From JAYUHK01 sp043767025 (GTDB taxonomy: Bacteria > Bacteroidota > Bacteroidia > Chitinophagales > Saprospiraceae): a DNA stretch of 16,808 nt. Below are positions 1 to 8,605 of the stretch, piece by piece. Position 1 is the stretch's first letter. Every line of letters starts with the position of its first letter. Made by a program: the position numbers and the translations under genes. The stretch lies in NCBI GenBank assembly GCA_043767025.1, contig JAYUHK010000107.1:1-16808 (forward strand), in the 5' to 3' direction. The notes beneath the pieces were generated by a model. It did not search any database. It had not been told where the DNA came from and saw only the letters and a program-made list of their open reading frames with translations.

Positions 1-158
1 ACGGGATTTTTAAGCAAAAACTTTAGAATTTATACAGAGCACTTGATTTTTTTGGTTACTTTTTTCATCAAGGAAAAAAGTGACAAAAACCAAGTAAATA
101 GCTACAAAGCTAAATTCAGAAGAGTCAATTTAAAAATCTTGCGTAAAATCAGTTACTA
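1..158. repeat. Left copy of inverted repeat that bounds the window
   Basis: Bases 1-92 are an exact reverse complement of the last 92 bases of the window. Similarity continues at roughly 70 percent, without gaps, to about base 158. Inside it, GTTACTTTTTTC (54-65) and GAAAAAAGTGAC (73-84) form a 12-bp stem with one G-T pair around a 7-base loop. The remaining bases to 201 are AT-rich spacer with no gene. Two explanations are possible: a dispersed intergenic element at which an assembly broke at both ends, or a real inverted pair flanking this segment. The exact match at the outermost base of both ends favours the assembly explanation. Confidence 0.9.
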
Positions 159-201
159 AATTATGTGTCAAATAATCCATGTCACGAATAAGCAAATAAT
201 T

Positions 202-2835
202 TTACAATTTGGCAGCGACTACACAAGTCAATTTTTGTTCTTTTACCGTGCCGTCCGCCGCAGTAATTTGTAGGTGCAAGATATAAATTCCGATGCGCGC
301 TTTCGAGCCAGAGTCCAAATCTCCGTCCCAACGGAGGCTGCCTTGCGTGGCGAGTAGTTCGTTTTTGAGCAGACTTTTTACCAAGCGTCCGTTGCTATCA
401 AAAATCCGTACCGAAGCCAGATAACCAGACTTATCTGTTTGATAATCAAGGGATAAAAAATCTTCGTAGCCGTCGCCGTCGGGCGAAAAAACATCTTTCG
501 CAAGCGAAAAAATATCAGTTCCAGAAGAAGCGGACGGCTTCAAATACTGCGAATTTTGGTACGTCGGCGTAGCGTAGCCTACCGAAGCGGCGGCGGATTG
601 CCAGTTGTTTTTGTCATTGGTAGGGAGCGACGGATTGATGCGCTCAAGCGAAACTCCATTCTTGTCAGAAAGCAGTGCATTGTGCCAAGATTCGTCATAA
701 TCGAGGGAATCTATGATATTGATATTAAAAATTCCCGATGTAAACAGTGTCACATTTCCGGCTTTATCGTCCAAAGTTGGGAGGGCATTTTCTAAAAGTG
801 CTGTTGGATTTTTTACAAAAAATGAATTTTTAGTGGTCACAACTTTCGGAGTAAGCGCAATATATTCATTCGGAAAAAGCAAATAATTCGCAGAAATGGG
901 TTGAATACTTTGGTTGCCGTTGGCGAAATTCCCGATTCTCAATTCACTGACGTTCACGACTTTGTTGGAGCGATTGTAAAGCTCCACAAAATCCACGCCA
1001 CCCGTCGGCGCATTGAATAAAACTTCGTTGATGATAACGTCTTTTGCGGTCGGCGTTTGCGGTATCGCCAGTCGAAGCGTCGTATTTTGCAAAAGTGCGT
1101 TGCCTGCACAGTCTTTGATGCCGACTTTGGCAGTGAACGTATAAATCACATTTGCCTGCAACGGACTTTGTAAAATTAACTTAACTTGCTTATTATCAGC
1201 GTTTTGTAAAGCCGCAGACAACACAGCGATACCGTCAGAAATGGTATAATTAGAAGCTGTAGAAGCCGTATTTGCGTCCAAACCTTCATCAAAAGTCACC
1301 AAAATTTCGGTACTCGAATTTGGAAAAACCAACGACAAGTTAGGCGATTTGGTATCATTTTCTAATTTGAGAACTGAATTTGCGAAGCCGGGCGTGCCGC
1401 CGTTTGGATTGCTGCAAGCCGACCAGTTGCTGCTGCTGTTGTCGCAGGGCGCGGACGGATTGATGCGCTCCAAAGACCAGCCACCAGCCGCTTTTTGGGT
1501 ATTTTGATACCAAGAAATATCGTAAGTGACCGCATCTACAACGTCCCCGTTGGGCGCAATCAAACTAATATCGTCGCCGTCGTTGCTGAACGAAATGAGC
1601 GAAGCAACGCTCAAAGTGTCTATTGCAGCGAATTTTATATTTGGTTGATTCTCAAATATTGCCAAATATTGTTTTGGTTGCAACGCGTAGTACGGTAGCG
1701 TGGTGCGCGTTACATTCCCGTTAGAAAGCTGGAAACCACTCAAATTAATTGTTTTGTTGCTCCGATTATAAATTTCGATGTATTCGACGGCGGGCAAAGA
1801 ACCTATCGTGGGAGTTGGGTCTGCCATAATTTCATTGATGAGAAGGTCGTAGCGGTCGGCATTTTGAAAACTGATGTAAGAAAAATTAGTGGTTTGAGCA
1901 GCCAAACTCACGTTTCCTACGGTATCTTTTGCGTTGGTGACGGTCAAAATATACTGATTGCTCGGAAGCGGATTCTGTAAAGTCAGGTGCAAAATATTCT
2001 TATTCACAGCGTCCAAAGCGGCGGCGGCGGGCGCGCCGATTCCCTGATTGATAGAAAAATTATTTTTGTTGGAGGCAAAATTATTATCTAATTTTTCATT
2101 GAATGTGACATCTAATAAACTGGCATTTGCTACGGTTGCACCCAACAAAACGGGCGGCTGCGAGTCCGGCAAAAGCGAAGAAATCTTTATGTCGTCGAAG
2201 AAAAATTTGTCTTTGTTGCCCGAAGTATATTTGCACCAAAAGCCAAAAATTTGTGCGTCCGCACTTTTGTGAATATTGTCAGTTGCCGAAGCCTCCAAAG
2301 TCAGATTATTTCCGCCCGAATAATCCGTAAAAATATTCCAAACTCCTGAAAATGTGCGAGTTACGCGTATTTTAGCTTTTATGGAAGCCGAAAAACCTTG
2401 TGTGCAAGCAGCTACTTTTGTGATAGTTCCGTTGGCATCTTGCCGAAAAAGTTTGAGCGTATCGGCGTTGGTTTCGCCCAACTCCAAGTAGTAGGCGTTG
2501 GAGTTGGCGAGCGTATTTTGGTCGGCTTGCAGATAGATTCTTACCTGATTGGAGGTGGACGGAGCGAAGCCCAACCGGAGGTAAAAATCCCAAATAACAC
2601 TGTCTGGAAAATTGACAAAAGTGTAAATTTGTGACGTGTCAGAACTTCCCGACGGCAACGGCGCAGGCGCATTGAGCTGCAATTCTTTGGCGGCATTGAC
2701 TGTAAAATTGGCGGCATCTCCGAGCCAAACAGTGCCTGTGTTGAAATCTCCATCGGAAAAATCGTCTTGCAGCTGCGCACGAAGCGGAGCAGACGCAAAA
2801 AGGCAGACTAACAGTGTAAAATATAATTGTTTCAT
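202..2835 (-). CDS. Secreted lamin-tail domain protein with SbsA Ig-like and FlgD-like C-terminal domains
   Basis: This is a large exported protein of 877 residues. An in-frame ATG lies eight codons upstream at 2859, but the start at 2835 places MKQLYFTLLVCLFASAPLRA directly at the N-terminus as a good signal peptide. Visible domains in order are: an N-terminal beta-rich region opening with DDFSDGDF (about 22-222); an SbsA-type Ig-like domain after DSQPPVLL (226-322); a lamin-tail domain starting LLINEIMADPTP (330-487); a second Ig-like domain (495-590); a second lamin-tail domain starting VIINEVLFNAPTGG (598-758); and a FlgD-like domain with FSPDGDGYEDF and LRWDGDLDSG (775-877). Bacteroidota proteins of this plan are generally cell-surface or secreted, and the C-terminal domain probably serves export by the type IX system. 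The substrate or partner is unknown. It stands alone on the minus strand, divergent from the next gene. Confidence 0.85.
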   Translation of the reverse strand: MKQLYFTLLVCLFASAPLRAQLQDDFSDGDFNTGTVWLGDAANFTVNAAKELQLNAPAPLPSGSSDTSQIYTFVNFPDSVIWDFYLRLGFAPSTSNQVRIYLQADQNTLANSNAYYLELGETNADTLKLFRQDANGTITKVAACTQGFSASIKAKIRVTRTFSGVWNIFTDYSGGNNLTLEASATDNIHKSADAQIFGFWCKYTSGNKDKFFFDDIKISSLLPDSQPPVLLGATVANASLLDVTFNEKLDNNFASNKNNFSINQGIGAPAAAALDAVNKNILHLTLQNPLPSNQYILTVTNAKDTVGNVSLAAQTTNFSYISFQNADRYDLLINEIMADPTPTIGSLPAVEYIEIYNRSNKTINLSGFQLSNGNVTRTTLPYYALQPKQYLAIFENQPNIKFAAIDTLSVASLISFSNDGDDISLIAPNGDVVDAVTYDISWYQNTQKAAGGWSLERINPSAPCDNSSSNWSACSNPNGGTPGFANSVLKLENDTKSPNLSLVFPNSSTEILVTFDEGLDANTASTASNYTISDGIAVLSAALQNADNKQVKLILQSPLQANVIYTFTAKVGIKDCAGNALLQNTTLRLAIPQTPTAKDVIINEVLFNAPTGGVDFVELYNRSNKVVNVSELRIGNFANGNQSIQPISANYLLFPNEYIALTPKVVTTKNSFFVKNPTALLENALPTLDDKAGNVTLFTSGIFNINIIDSLDYDESWHNALLSDKNGVSLERINPSLPTNDKNNWQSAAASVGYATPTYQNSQYLKPSASSGTDIFSLAKDVFSPDGDGYEDFLSLDYQTDKSGYLASVRIFDSNGRLVKSLLKNELLATQGSLRWDGDLDSGSKARIGIYILHLQITAADGTVKEQKLTCVVAAKL

Positions 2836-2894
2836 AGCCCTAAAAATACTACAAAACACAATACGGTAGTTGTTTTTTTAAATTAAAAAATTGA

Positions 2895-2943
2895 TAAATA
2901 TTTTAGACGTTGATTTTTTGGAATGAAGAAAAAATAAAGTAAT
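2895..2943. repeat. Dispersed repeat, partial copy in a divergent intergenic region
   Basis: The stretch reads TATTTTAGACG (from about 2898), a short spacer, then GGAATGAAGAAAAAATA and AAGTA (2920-2942). The same two blocks in the same order form the junction of the tandem repeat at 15691-15736. It lies between the divergent lamin-tail and oxidoreductase genes, upstream of the candidate promoter for the latter. Confidence 0.7.
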
Positions 2944-3040
2944 TTGTTTATGGTGCGTTCTTATGGTTTTTTAGGCTAAATTTTTTGTTAAAAAAATACT
3001 TTGATATACCTAAAAGCAAAAAATATCGTTCCCAAATGTG

Positions 3041-3048
3041 TACTTTTG
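3041..3048 (+). promoter_or_regulatory. Candidate -7 element for the oxidoreductase operon
   Basis: TACTTTTG matches the Bacteroidota -7 consensus TAnnTTTG and sits 24 bases before the ATG at 3072. No TTG is found at the expected 19-21 base spacing upstream, so only the -7 half is supported. Confidence 0.45.
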
Positions 3049-3071
3049 CCTTCGTTTTTTGAAAAAATTTT

Positions 3072-4055
3072 ATGCAGAAACTAAAAATTGGGCTTTTTGG
3101 AGCAGGACATCTCGGCAAAATACACCTAAAATGTATTCAGCAAATACCGCAACTTGAATTAGTTGGTTTTTTTGACCCCAACGACGAGGCTGCCGAAGCC
3201 GTAGAAGCGACTTTCGGAATCCCGCGTTTTGGGGACGCTGACCAGCTTTTAGCTGCCGTAGATGCGGCGGACATCGTGACCCCGACGATTACGCATTTTG
3301 AACTGTTGGAGCGAGCCGTCCGCGCAGGCAAGCATATTTTTGTCGAAAAACCCGTTACAAATACGGTAGAGGAAGGGAAAAAAATTGTGGAACTATGTCA
3401 CAATTCGCCAAAATTAATCGTTCAAGTCGGTCATGTGGAGCGTTTCAATCCCGCTTTTTTGGCAATCGGCGATATAGCTTTGCAGCCTATGTTTATCGAA
3501 GCGCACCGTTTGGCAACCTTCAATCCGCGCGGGACGGACGTGTCTGTGGTGCTGGATTTGATGATTCACGACTTGGATATTGTGTTGAGTTTGGTGCGGT
3601 CGCCGCTGCGGAGTGTGAGTGCGAGCGGTGTGGCGGTGGTCAGTCAGACTCCCGATATTTGCAACGCCAGATTGGAGTTTGAGAACGGCTGCGTAGCTAA
3701 CTTGACCGCCAGCCGAATCAGCCTGAAACAGATGCGCAAAGTCCGATTTTTTCAGAAAGATGCTTATATCAGTCTTGATTTTTTGGACAAACAAGCCCAA
3801 ATTATTCGACTATTCGACCCCGAAACGGCTGCTAAAATGCCGCCCGAAGCCAATCTCATGGAACTCGAAACGGCAGATGGCAGTACAAAAATGATACAGA
3901 TACAAATGCCCGAAATCCAGCCGAGCAACGCTATAAAAATGGAGTTGGAAACATTCGCAGCCAGTATTTTGGACGGCGCGGAAGTGCGTGTGACACTCGA
4001 AGACGGGTTTCGTGCTTTGGAGCTTGCCCATCGCATCGTGGAGCAATTAGGCTAA
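3072..4055 (+). CDS. Gfo/Idh/MocA family NAD(P)-dependent oxidoreductase
   Basis: The protein has 327 residues, usual for this dehydrogenase family. The N-terminal Rossmann nucleotide-binding motif GAGHLGKIH is at residues 10-18, and the family signature EKPVT at 92-96. The C-terminal alpha/beta domain begins near GHVERFNPA (120-128), and DLMIHDLDI (162-170) carries the histidine commonly used in catalysis (H166). These enzymes oxidise or reduce sugars and related polyols, often nucleotide sugars. The substrate cannot be read from sequence. It heads a run with a lipoprotein (41 bp downstream to that start) and a sugar-1-phosphate transferase, which suggests a role in making a surface glycan precursor; that is inference. 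The ATG at 3072 is the only sensible start, since the Rossmann fold follows immediately. Confidence 0.9.
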   Translation: MQKLKIGLFGAGHLGKIHLKCIQQIPQLELVGFFDPNDEAAEAVEATFGIPRFGDADQLLAAVDAADIVTPTITHFELLERAVRAGKHIFVEKPVTNTVEEGKKIVELCHNSPKLIVQVGHVERFNPAFLAIGDIALQPMFIEAHRLATFNPRGTDVSVVLDLMIHDLDIVLSLVRSPLRSVSASGVAVVSQTPDICNARLEFENGCVANLTASRISLKQMRKVRFFQKDAYISLDFLDKQAQIIRLFDPETAAKMPPEANLMELETADGSTKMIQIQMPEIQPSNAIKMELETFAASILDGAEVRVTLEDGFRALELAHRIVEQLG

Positions 4056-4095
4056 AAAAACTCGAATGTCACAAAATACGACTAAAGCAAAAAAT

Positions 4096-4977
4096 ATGAA
4101 AACTATTTATTCAATTATTTTCGCAGCAATCCTGCTGACTTCGATGGTGTCTTGCACGAGCAAGGAGGCGCAAATCCCCGCCTACGTCCATATCCCAAAG
4201 ATGACGCTGCAAGTTCGGAATGACCAAGAGGGCAGTGCGTCGAGTAAAATTACCGAAGCGTGGGTTTATATGGACAATAATTTTTTGGGCGGATATCCAC
4301 TGCCCGCTACTTTTCCAGTCCTCGCTACAGGGAAGCACGAGTTCAGAATCTTTGCGGGCGTTCACGAAAACGGTATCCTCGCAGCACCCGTTTTGTATCC
4401 GTATTTTGCGCCCAACGTCTTTTCGTTGCAGCTTTCGCCCCAAAAAATAGATACCGTAAGCCCAGTTTTTTCTTACACCAGCACGACGAAATTCGCTTTT
4501 ATCGAAAATTTTGAGAACGCCAGCCAACTGCTCCGCGACGACCGCGACCTCAACCTGAATACCAAAATAGTCGCCAGCACCGAAAATGTTTTTGAGGGCG
4601 TAAGGTCTGGCATGATTGCACTCGACACCGCCAATGCGTTTATAGAAGTGGCTACGATTGACGCTTACTCGGGCTTGCAGACACAGGGAGCTACGCAGGT
4701 TTGGGCGGAACTCAACTACTGGTCGGACGTAGATGTGCGCATCGGATTGGTTGGGTTAGATGCCGACGGCAACACGTTTCCCTACTACGATTTGAACCTG
4801 TTGGGCAAAAAAACGTGGGGAAAAGTTTATGTCAATTTTACGCGCCCTCTGGTAGCGTCCCAACTAAAAAGTTATAAATTTGCGCTTCGCGCAGGATTGC
4901 CGATTGATACCAATGGTAATTTTACGCAGCTGAATGGAAAAATATTTATTGACAATATTAAATTTTTGTATTTCTAA
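4096..4977 (+). CDS. Predicted lipoprotein, beta-sandwich, unknown function
   Basis: I do not recognise a named family. An ATG at 4066 is in frame, but the start at 4096 gives a clean lipoprotein signal, MKTIYSIIFAAILLTSMVSC, with the lipidated cysteine at residue 20 of 293. After it comes a PEGA-like stretch (about 52-95: EAWVYMDNNFLGGYPLP and a following beta-rich segment). The C-terminal half (about 135-293) contains FIENFENASQLL, VRSGMIALDTANAFIE and IFIDNIKFLYF, as in carbohydrate-binding-like jelly-roll domains. It lies between an oxidoreductase and a sugar transferase with gaps of 40 and 50 bases, so all three are probably co-transcribed. An outer-membrane role linked to surface polysaccharide is possible but unproven. 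Confidence 0.8.
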   Translation: MKTIYSIIFAAILLTSMVSCTSKEAQIPAYVHIPKMTLQVRNDQEGSASSKITEAWVYMDNNFLGGYPLPATFPVLATGKHEFRIFAGVHENGILAAPVLYPYFAPNVFSLQLSPQKIDTVSPVFSYTSTTKFAFIENFENASQLLRDDRDLNLNTKIVASTENVFEGVRSGMIALDTANAFIEVATIDAYSGLQTQGATQVWAELNYWSDVDVRIGLVGLDADGNTFPYYDLNLLGKKTWGKVYVNFTRPLVASQLKSYKFALRAGLPIDTNGNFTQLNGKIFIDNIKFLYF

Positions 4978-5027
4978 ACCCTTTCTATTTTCCGCAGGCT
5001 CAACAAATAGCTATCAGAAACTAATAA

Positions 5028-6452
5028 ATGACTAAACGACAACGCCAACGAGATATTTTGCTCTACGCATTCGCCGACTTTTTGATGGCGATGGCGGCGT
5101 GGGTCGTGTTTTTTATGTATAGAAAAAATGTGGAGGGCTTCGATTGGAAATGGGAAACCCTGCTGCACGACCAAAATTTTTACTTCGGCGTTTTCGTAAT
5201 CCCTACAGGCTGGGTGCTGTTTTATTCTATCTTTGACGAATACCGCGACCTTTACCGAATGAGCCGACTTTCTGTGCTGACCAAAACGTTTTTTCTCACT
5301 TTTTTGGGAGTTACTTTTTTATTTTTTACACTCATTTTGGACGACTTCGTAAAGGGCTACCGAACTTATTACAAGTCATTTTTCGCCCTTTTTGCGTTTC
5401 ACTTTTTGCTCACCGTCACGATGCGCATGATACTGCTCACGCGCGCCAGTAGGAGGCTCAAGTCGGGCTTGGTGACTTACAAAACACTCATCGTGGGCGG
5501 CAACGTAAACGCACTCGAACTCTACGAAGATATTGCGCAGCGCAAAAAAGCACTCGGCAATAATTTCGTGGGATTCATAGATACCAACGGACAAAGCACC
5601 AACGAACTCGCCGTACATCTGACCAAGCTCGGCAAAATAGAGAACCTCGAAAACGTCATTCGACAGCACGCCATCGAAGAAGTTATCATCGCTATCGAAA
5701 CCTCCGAACACAACCGACTGCGTGATATTTTGAATATTTTATTTGATTTTGACGACAAAATACTCATCAAAATCATTCCCGATATGTACGATATTATGCT
5801 CGGAACGGTCAAAATGAACCACCTCTACGGAGCCGTCCTCATCGAAATCAAACAAGAAATGATGCCACATTGGCAGCGACTTTTCAAACGATTGGTGGAC
5901 GTGGTAGCCAGCTTACTTTTTTTGCTGCTGCTTTCGCCGCTTTATGCGTTCATTATTTTTAGGGTAAAATTATCGTCGTCGGGACCTATTTTTTTCGTCC
6001 AAGAACGCATCGGACTGAATGGACGACCGTTCAAAATTCTCAAATTTCGCTCTATGTACGTTGATGCCGAACAGCTCGGACCACAACTTTCGAGGGACGG
6101 CGACAACCGTTGCACGCCTTGGGGAGCCACGATGCGCAAGTGGCGGCTTGATGAACTGCCGCAATTCTGGAACGTCCTCATCGGCGATATGTCGCTCGTC
6201 GGTCCGCGCCCCGAGCGGCAATATTACATCGAGCAAATCATGGCGCGCGCGCCGCACTACAAGCATTTGCTAAAGGTTCGCCCGGGCATCACTTCGTGGG
6301 GACAAGTAAAATACGGCTATGCATCGAGCGTAGAAGAAATGCTCCAACGCCTCAAATTCGATATTCTTTACATCGAAAATCGCTCGCTCGCCTTGGATTT
6401 CAAGATTATGTTTTACACGCTTTTGGTGCTGACGCAAGGCAAAGGCAAGTAA
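5028..6452 (+). CDS. Polyprenyl-phosphate sugar-1-phosphate transferase (exopolysaccharide initiating enzyme)
   Basis: The 474-residue protein has the architecture of WbaP/WcaJ-type initiating transferases. Several hydrophobic segments fill residues 10-135. A nucleotide-binding-like cytoplasmic domain begins at TLIVGGNVNALELYED (153-168). Another membrane segment follows at about 288-312, and the C-terminal bacterial sugar transferase domain carries KFRSMYVDAE (339-348), DELPQFWNVLIGDMSLVGPR (375-394) and RPGITSWGQVKYG. The enzyme moves a sugar-1-phosphate from a nucleotide sugar to undecaprenyl phosphate in the inner membrane, the first step in O-antigen, capsule or exopolysaccharide synthesis. 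All expected motifs are intact. No other glycosyltransferases are in the window, so the rest of the pathway must lie elsewhere. Confidence 0.93.
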   Translation: MTKRQRQRDILLYAFADFLMAMAAWVVFFMYRKNVEGFDWKWETLLHDQNFYFGVFVIPTGWVLFYSIFDEYRDLYRMSRLSVLTKTFFLTFLGVTFLFFTLILDDFVKGYRTYYKSFFALFAFHFLLTVTMRMILLTRASRRLKSGLVTYKTLIVGGNVNALELYEDIAQRKKALGNNFVGFIDTNGQSTNELAVHLTKLGKIENLENVIRQHAIEEVIIAIETSEHNRLRDILNILFDFDDKILIKIIPDMYDIMLGTVKMNHLYGAVLIEIKQEMMPHWQRLFKRLVDVVASLLFLLLLSPLYAFIIFRVKLSSSGPIFFVQERIGLNGRPFKILKFRSMYVDAEQLGPQLSRDGDNRCTPWGATMRKWRLDELPQFWNVLIGDMSLVGPRPERQYYIEQIMARAPHYKHLLKVRPGITSWGQVKYGYASSVEEMLQRLKFDILYIENRSLALDFKIMFYTLLVLTQGKGK

Positions 6453-6537
6453 AAGTAAACTTCTCCATGTTAGAGTTTGTTAAGAATAAAGTGAAATTTT
6501 ACATTTTCTTTATTCCATACTTTCCGTCCGACCAATA

Positions 6538-6545
6538 TATTTTTG
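6538..6545 (+). promoter_or_regulatory. Candidate -7 element upstream of rpoD
   Basis: TATTTTTG fits TAnnTTTG and lies 70 bases before the sigma factor start, in a 163-base gap after the sugar transferase. No matching -33 TTG is visible, so this is a weak call. Confidence 0.3.
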
Positions 6546-6615
6546 TAACTTTCATCGGCATCAAACGTATAAATAAAAGCCTGAAACCAAAGCCATTCCA
6601 TCGAAAGAAATAATT

Positions 6616-7485
6616 ATGCGGCAGCTAAAAATTAATCATAAAATCACGTCGAGAGAAAGTCTTGCACTCGACAAATATCTCAACGACATCGGTAAAATAC
6701 CCTTGCTCACACCCGAGCAAGAAGCTGAACTCGCTCGCCGAATCCGCGCCGGCGACCAAGACGCACTCGAAATGATGACCCGCTCCAATCTCCGATTCGT
6801 AGTGTCTGTCGCCAAACAATACCAAAATCAAGGAATGTCCCTCGCCGACCTCATCAATGAAGGAAACATCGGACTGATAAAAGCCGCTAAAAGATTCGAC
6901 GAAACCAAAGGTTTCAAATTTATTTCTTACGCCGTTTGGTGGGTTCGCCAATCTATTTTGCAAGCTATCGTGGAGTATTCTCGCATCGTCCGAATGCCCA
7001 TCAACAAAGTCGGCTCTTACAACAAAGTAAATGAAGCCTTTATCTCTTTTTCGCAAGAGTTTGAGCGCGACCCCAGCAACGAAGAACTCGCAGAAATATT
7101 AGGACTGTCGCTCAAAGAAGTCAATAACATGATGAAAGGCAACACTCGCCACATCTCTTTTGACGCACCGATGGGCGGCGAAGACAGCGACGCAACGATG
7201 CTCGACTTCCTCCAAAGCGAATCCGACGGAGCTAATCCAGAGTCCGAACTCATGGAGCAATCGCTCCGAGCAGAAGTAGTGGAAGGACTTTCGGTGCTTG
7301 CGCCGCGCGAAATGGAAATACTTTCATCGTTCTATGGGCTGAACGGCTACAAACTTCTGACACTCGAAGAAATAGGCGACGTATATGGACTTACCCGCGA
7401 GCGAGTGCGCCAGATAAAAGAACGCGCTATCCGCCGACTGCGCAAAACTCAAAATAAAGGCGACTTGCGCTCTTATTTGGGATAA
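6616..7485 (+). CDS. rpoD: Primary RNA polymerase sigma factor (Bacteroidota RpoD/SigA type)
   Basis: At 289 residues this is the short sigma-70 form typical of the phylum, without region 1.1 or the long non-conserved insert. Region 1.2 spans about 18-48 (DKYLNDIGKIPLLTPEQEAE). Region 2 (53-123) carries NLRFVVSVAKQYQNQGMSLA and FKFISYAVWWVRQSILQAI for core binding and -7 recognition and melting. Region 3 is about 132-205. Region 4 ends with the helix-turn-helix LTLEEIGDVYGLTRERVRQI (248-267). The start MRQLKI is the conserved N-terminus of family members. Bacteroidota primary sigma factors recognise TTG-N19/20-TAnnTTTG rather than the classical -35/-10. Four good matches to that promoter are in this window. 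Species can carry paralogues of this protein, so the claim that it is the sole primary factor is inferred. Confidence 0.93.
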   Translation: MRQLKINHKITSRESLALDKYLNDIGKIPLLTPEQEAELARRIRAGDQDALEMMTRSNLRFVVSVAKQYQNQGMSLADLINEGNIGLIKAAKRFDETKGFKFISYAVWWVRQSILQAIVEYSRIVRMPINKVGSYNKVNEAFISFSQEFERDPSNEELAEILGLSLKEVNNMMKGNTRHISFDAPMGGEDSDATMLDFLQSESDGANPESELMEQSLRAEVVEGLSVLAPREMEILSSFYGLNGYKLLTLEEIGDVYGLTRERVRQIKERAIRRLRKTQNKGDLRSYLG

Positions 7486-7506
7486 ATAAAATGAGTGTCA
7501 AACAGC

Positions 7507-7618
7507 GAATGTTGAATATCGAATGTTGAACAAGGAATATCGAATGTTGAACAAGGAATATCGAATATTGAATATCGAATGTTGAACAAGGAATATCGAA
7601 TGTTGAATATTGAATATC
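7507..7618. repeat. Heptamer tandem array (16 x 7 bp)
   Basis: The stretch divides without remainder into sixteen 7-base words: GAATGTT, GAATATC, GAACAAG and GAATATT. They are arranged in 14- and 21-base higher-order units, such as GAATGTT-GAACAAG-GAATATC repeated four times. It lies 22 bases after the rpoD stop and 120 bases before the exonuclease gene. A related array is at 16616-16657. Similar word repeats are scattered in intergenic DNA of many Bacteroidota. The open frame across it on the minus strand is a product of the repeat, not a gene. Confidence 0.9.
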
Positions 7619-7737
7619 GAAATTTTGTGTAGGTTTTCGTTGTTGCTTATTCGCTACTTTATTGATTGACAAAATCTAATTGCGTTCTGATACGAACTAA
7701 ATTGTAGGCAAATACTTATCACATTTTCAATTATTTT

Positions 7738-8562
7738 ATGGATTTTAATCTTCAGCGCGACCTCGTTTTTTTTGACATCGAGGCTACGGGACTCAACGTG
7801 GTGCGCGACAGAATCGTGCAAATCGCACTTATCAAATATTTTGCCAACGGACAGCCGCCCGCCGAGCTTTCTTTACTCATCAATCCGACCATTCCGATTG
7901 CAGAGGAAGCAATGAAGGTACACGGCATCACGCCCAAAATGCTCTCCAACAAACCCGTTTTTGGGCAAGTCGCCCAGCAAATTTTCGACTTTATCGGCAG
8001 CGCAGACTTGGCAGGCTACAACTCCAATCGCTTCGATATACCGATTTTGATGGAAGAATTTGACCGAGCAGGCATAGAGTGGAGCGTAGAAAAGCGCAAA
8101 ACGATAGATGTGCAGCGAATTTTTTATAAAATGGAATCGCGGACACTCAAAGCCGCCTATCGACTTTACTGTGGGCAAGAACTCGAAGACGCGCACGACG
8201 CACTCGCCGATGTGCGTGCTACGGCGGACGTTTTTAGAGGGCAACTGGCTCGCTACGACGGCGTAGATTTGTTGGACGAAGACGGCAACCTCGTCCCCGC
8301 ACCTATCCAAAACGATATGCAAGTGCTGCATGATTTTACGAATGATTTGAAGACTTTGGACGCTACGCAAAAGCTCAAATTAGATGCCAACGGTACGATT
8401 GTTTTTAATTTTGGGAAATACATCGGGCAGCCCGCCGGCAAAACACTCTCCGAAGACCGCCAATATTACCACTGGATTCTGAACAAAGAATTTTCATCGC
8501 AAGTCAAACAAATGGTCAAAAAGATACTCAAAGACTACGAAAGTCCCGCCAGTGCTAAATAA
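7738..8562 (+). CDS. DnaQ-like 3'-5' exonuclease (DEDDh) with ExoX-like C-terminal domain
   Basis: The 274-residue protein has an N-terminal exonuclease domain of the DnaQ/RNase T superfamily. Exo I is FFDIEATGL with D13 and E15, Exo II is GYNSNRFDIPIL with D100, and Exo III is DAHDALADV with H153 and D158, so all DEDDh catalytic residues are present. The C-terminus (about 215-262), with FNFGKYIGQPAGKTL and YYHWILNKEF, matches the small domain seen at the end of ExoX-like exonucleases. It likely degrades DNA 3' to 5' in repair or replication. It lacks the polymerase III alpha fusion, and whether it acts as an epsilon proofreading subunit cannot be told. It starts after a 252-base gap carrying the heptamer array. 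Confidence 0.9.
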   Translation: MDFNLQRDLVFFDIEATGLNVVRDRIVQIALIKYFANGQPPAELSLLINPTIPIAEEAMKVHGITPKMLSNKPVFGQVAQQIFDFIGSADLAGYNSNRFDIPILMEEFDRAGIEWSVEKRKTIDVQRIFYKMESRTLKAAYRLYCGQELEDAHDALADVRATADVFRGQLARYDGVDLLDEDGNLVPAPIQNDMQVLHDFTNDLKTLDATQKLKLDANGTIVFNFGKYIGQPAGKTLSEDRQYYHWILNKEFSSQVKQMVKKILKDYESPASAK

Positions 8563-8605
8563 TTTTGTGATTTTGTAACCCCTTTCTTAATTTTTTTGCG
8601 CAGCT

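Noticed and set aside
202..2859. Lamin-tail protein start at 2859
   Set aside because: The first eight residues would precede a good signal peptide that begins at 2835.
3414..3800. 128-codon minus-strand frame inside the oxidoreductase gene
   Set aside because: It is an antisense shadow of a well-supported gene with no family features.
7507..7618. CRISPR array
   Set aside because: There are no spacers. The whole stretch is gap-free 7-bp words, and no cas gene is present.
7427..7672. 81-codon minus-strand frame with seven-residue periodic peptide
   Set aside because: It is the translation of the heptamer array and overlaps the end of rpoD. The periodicity is explained by the DNA repeat.
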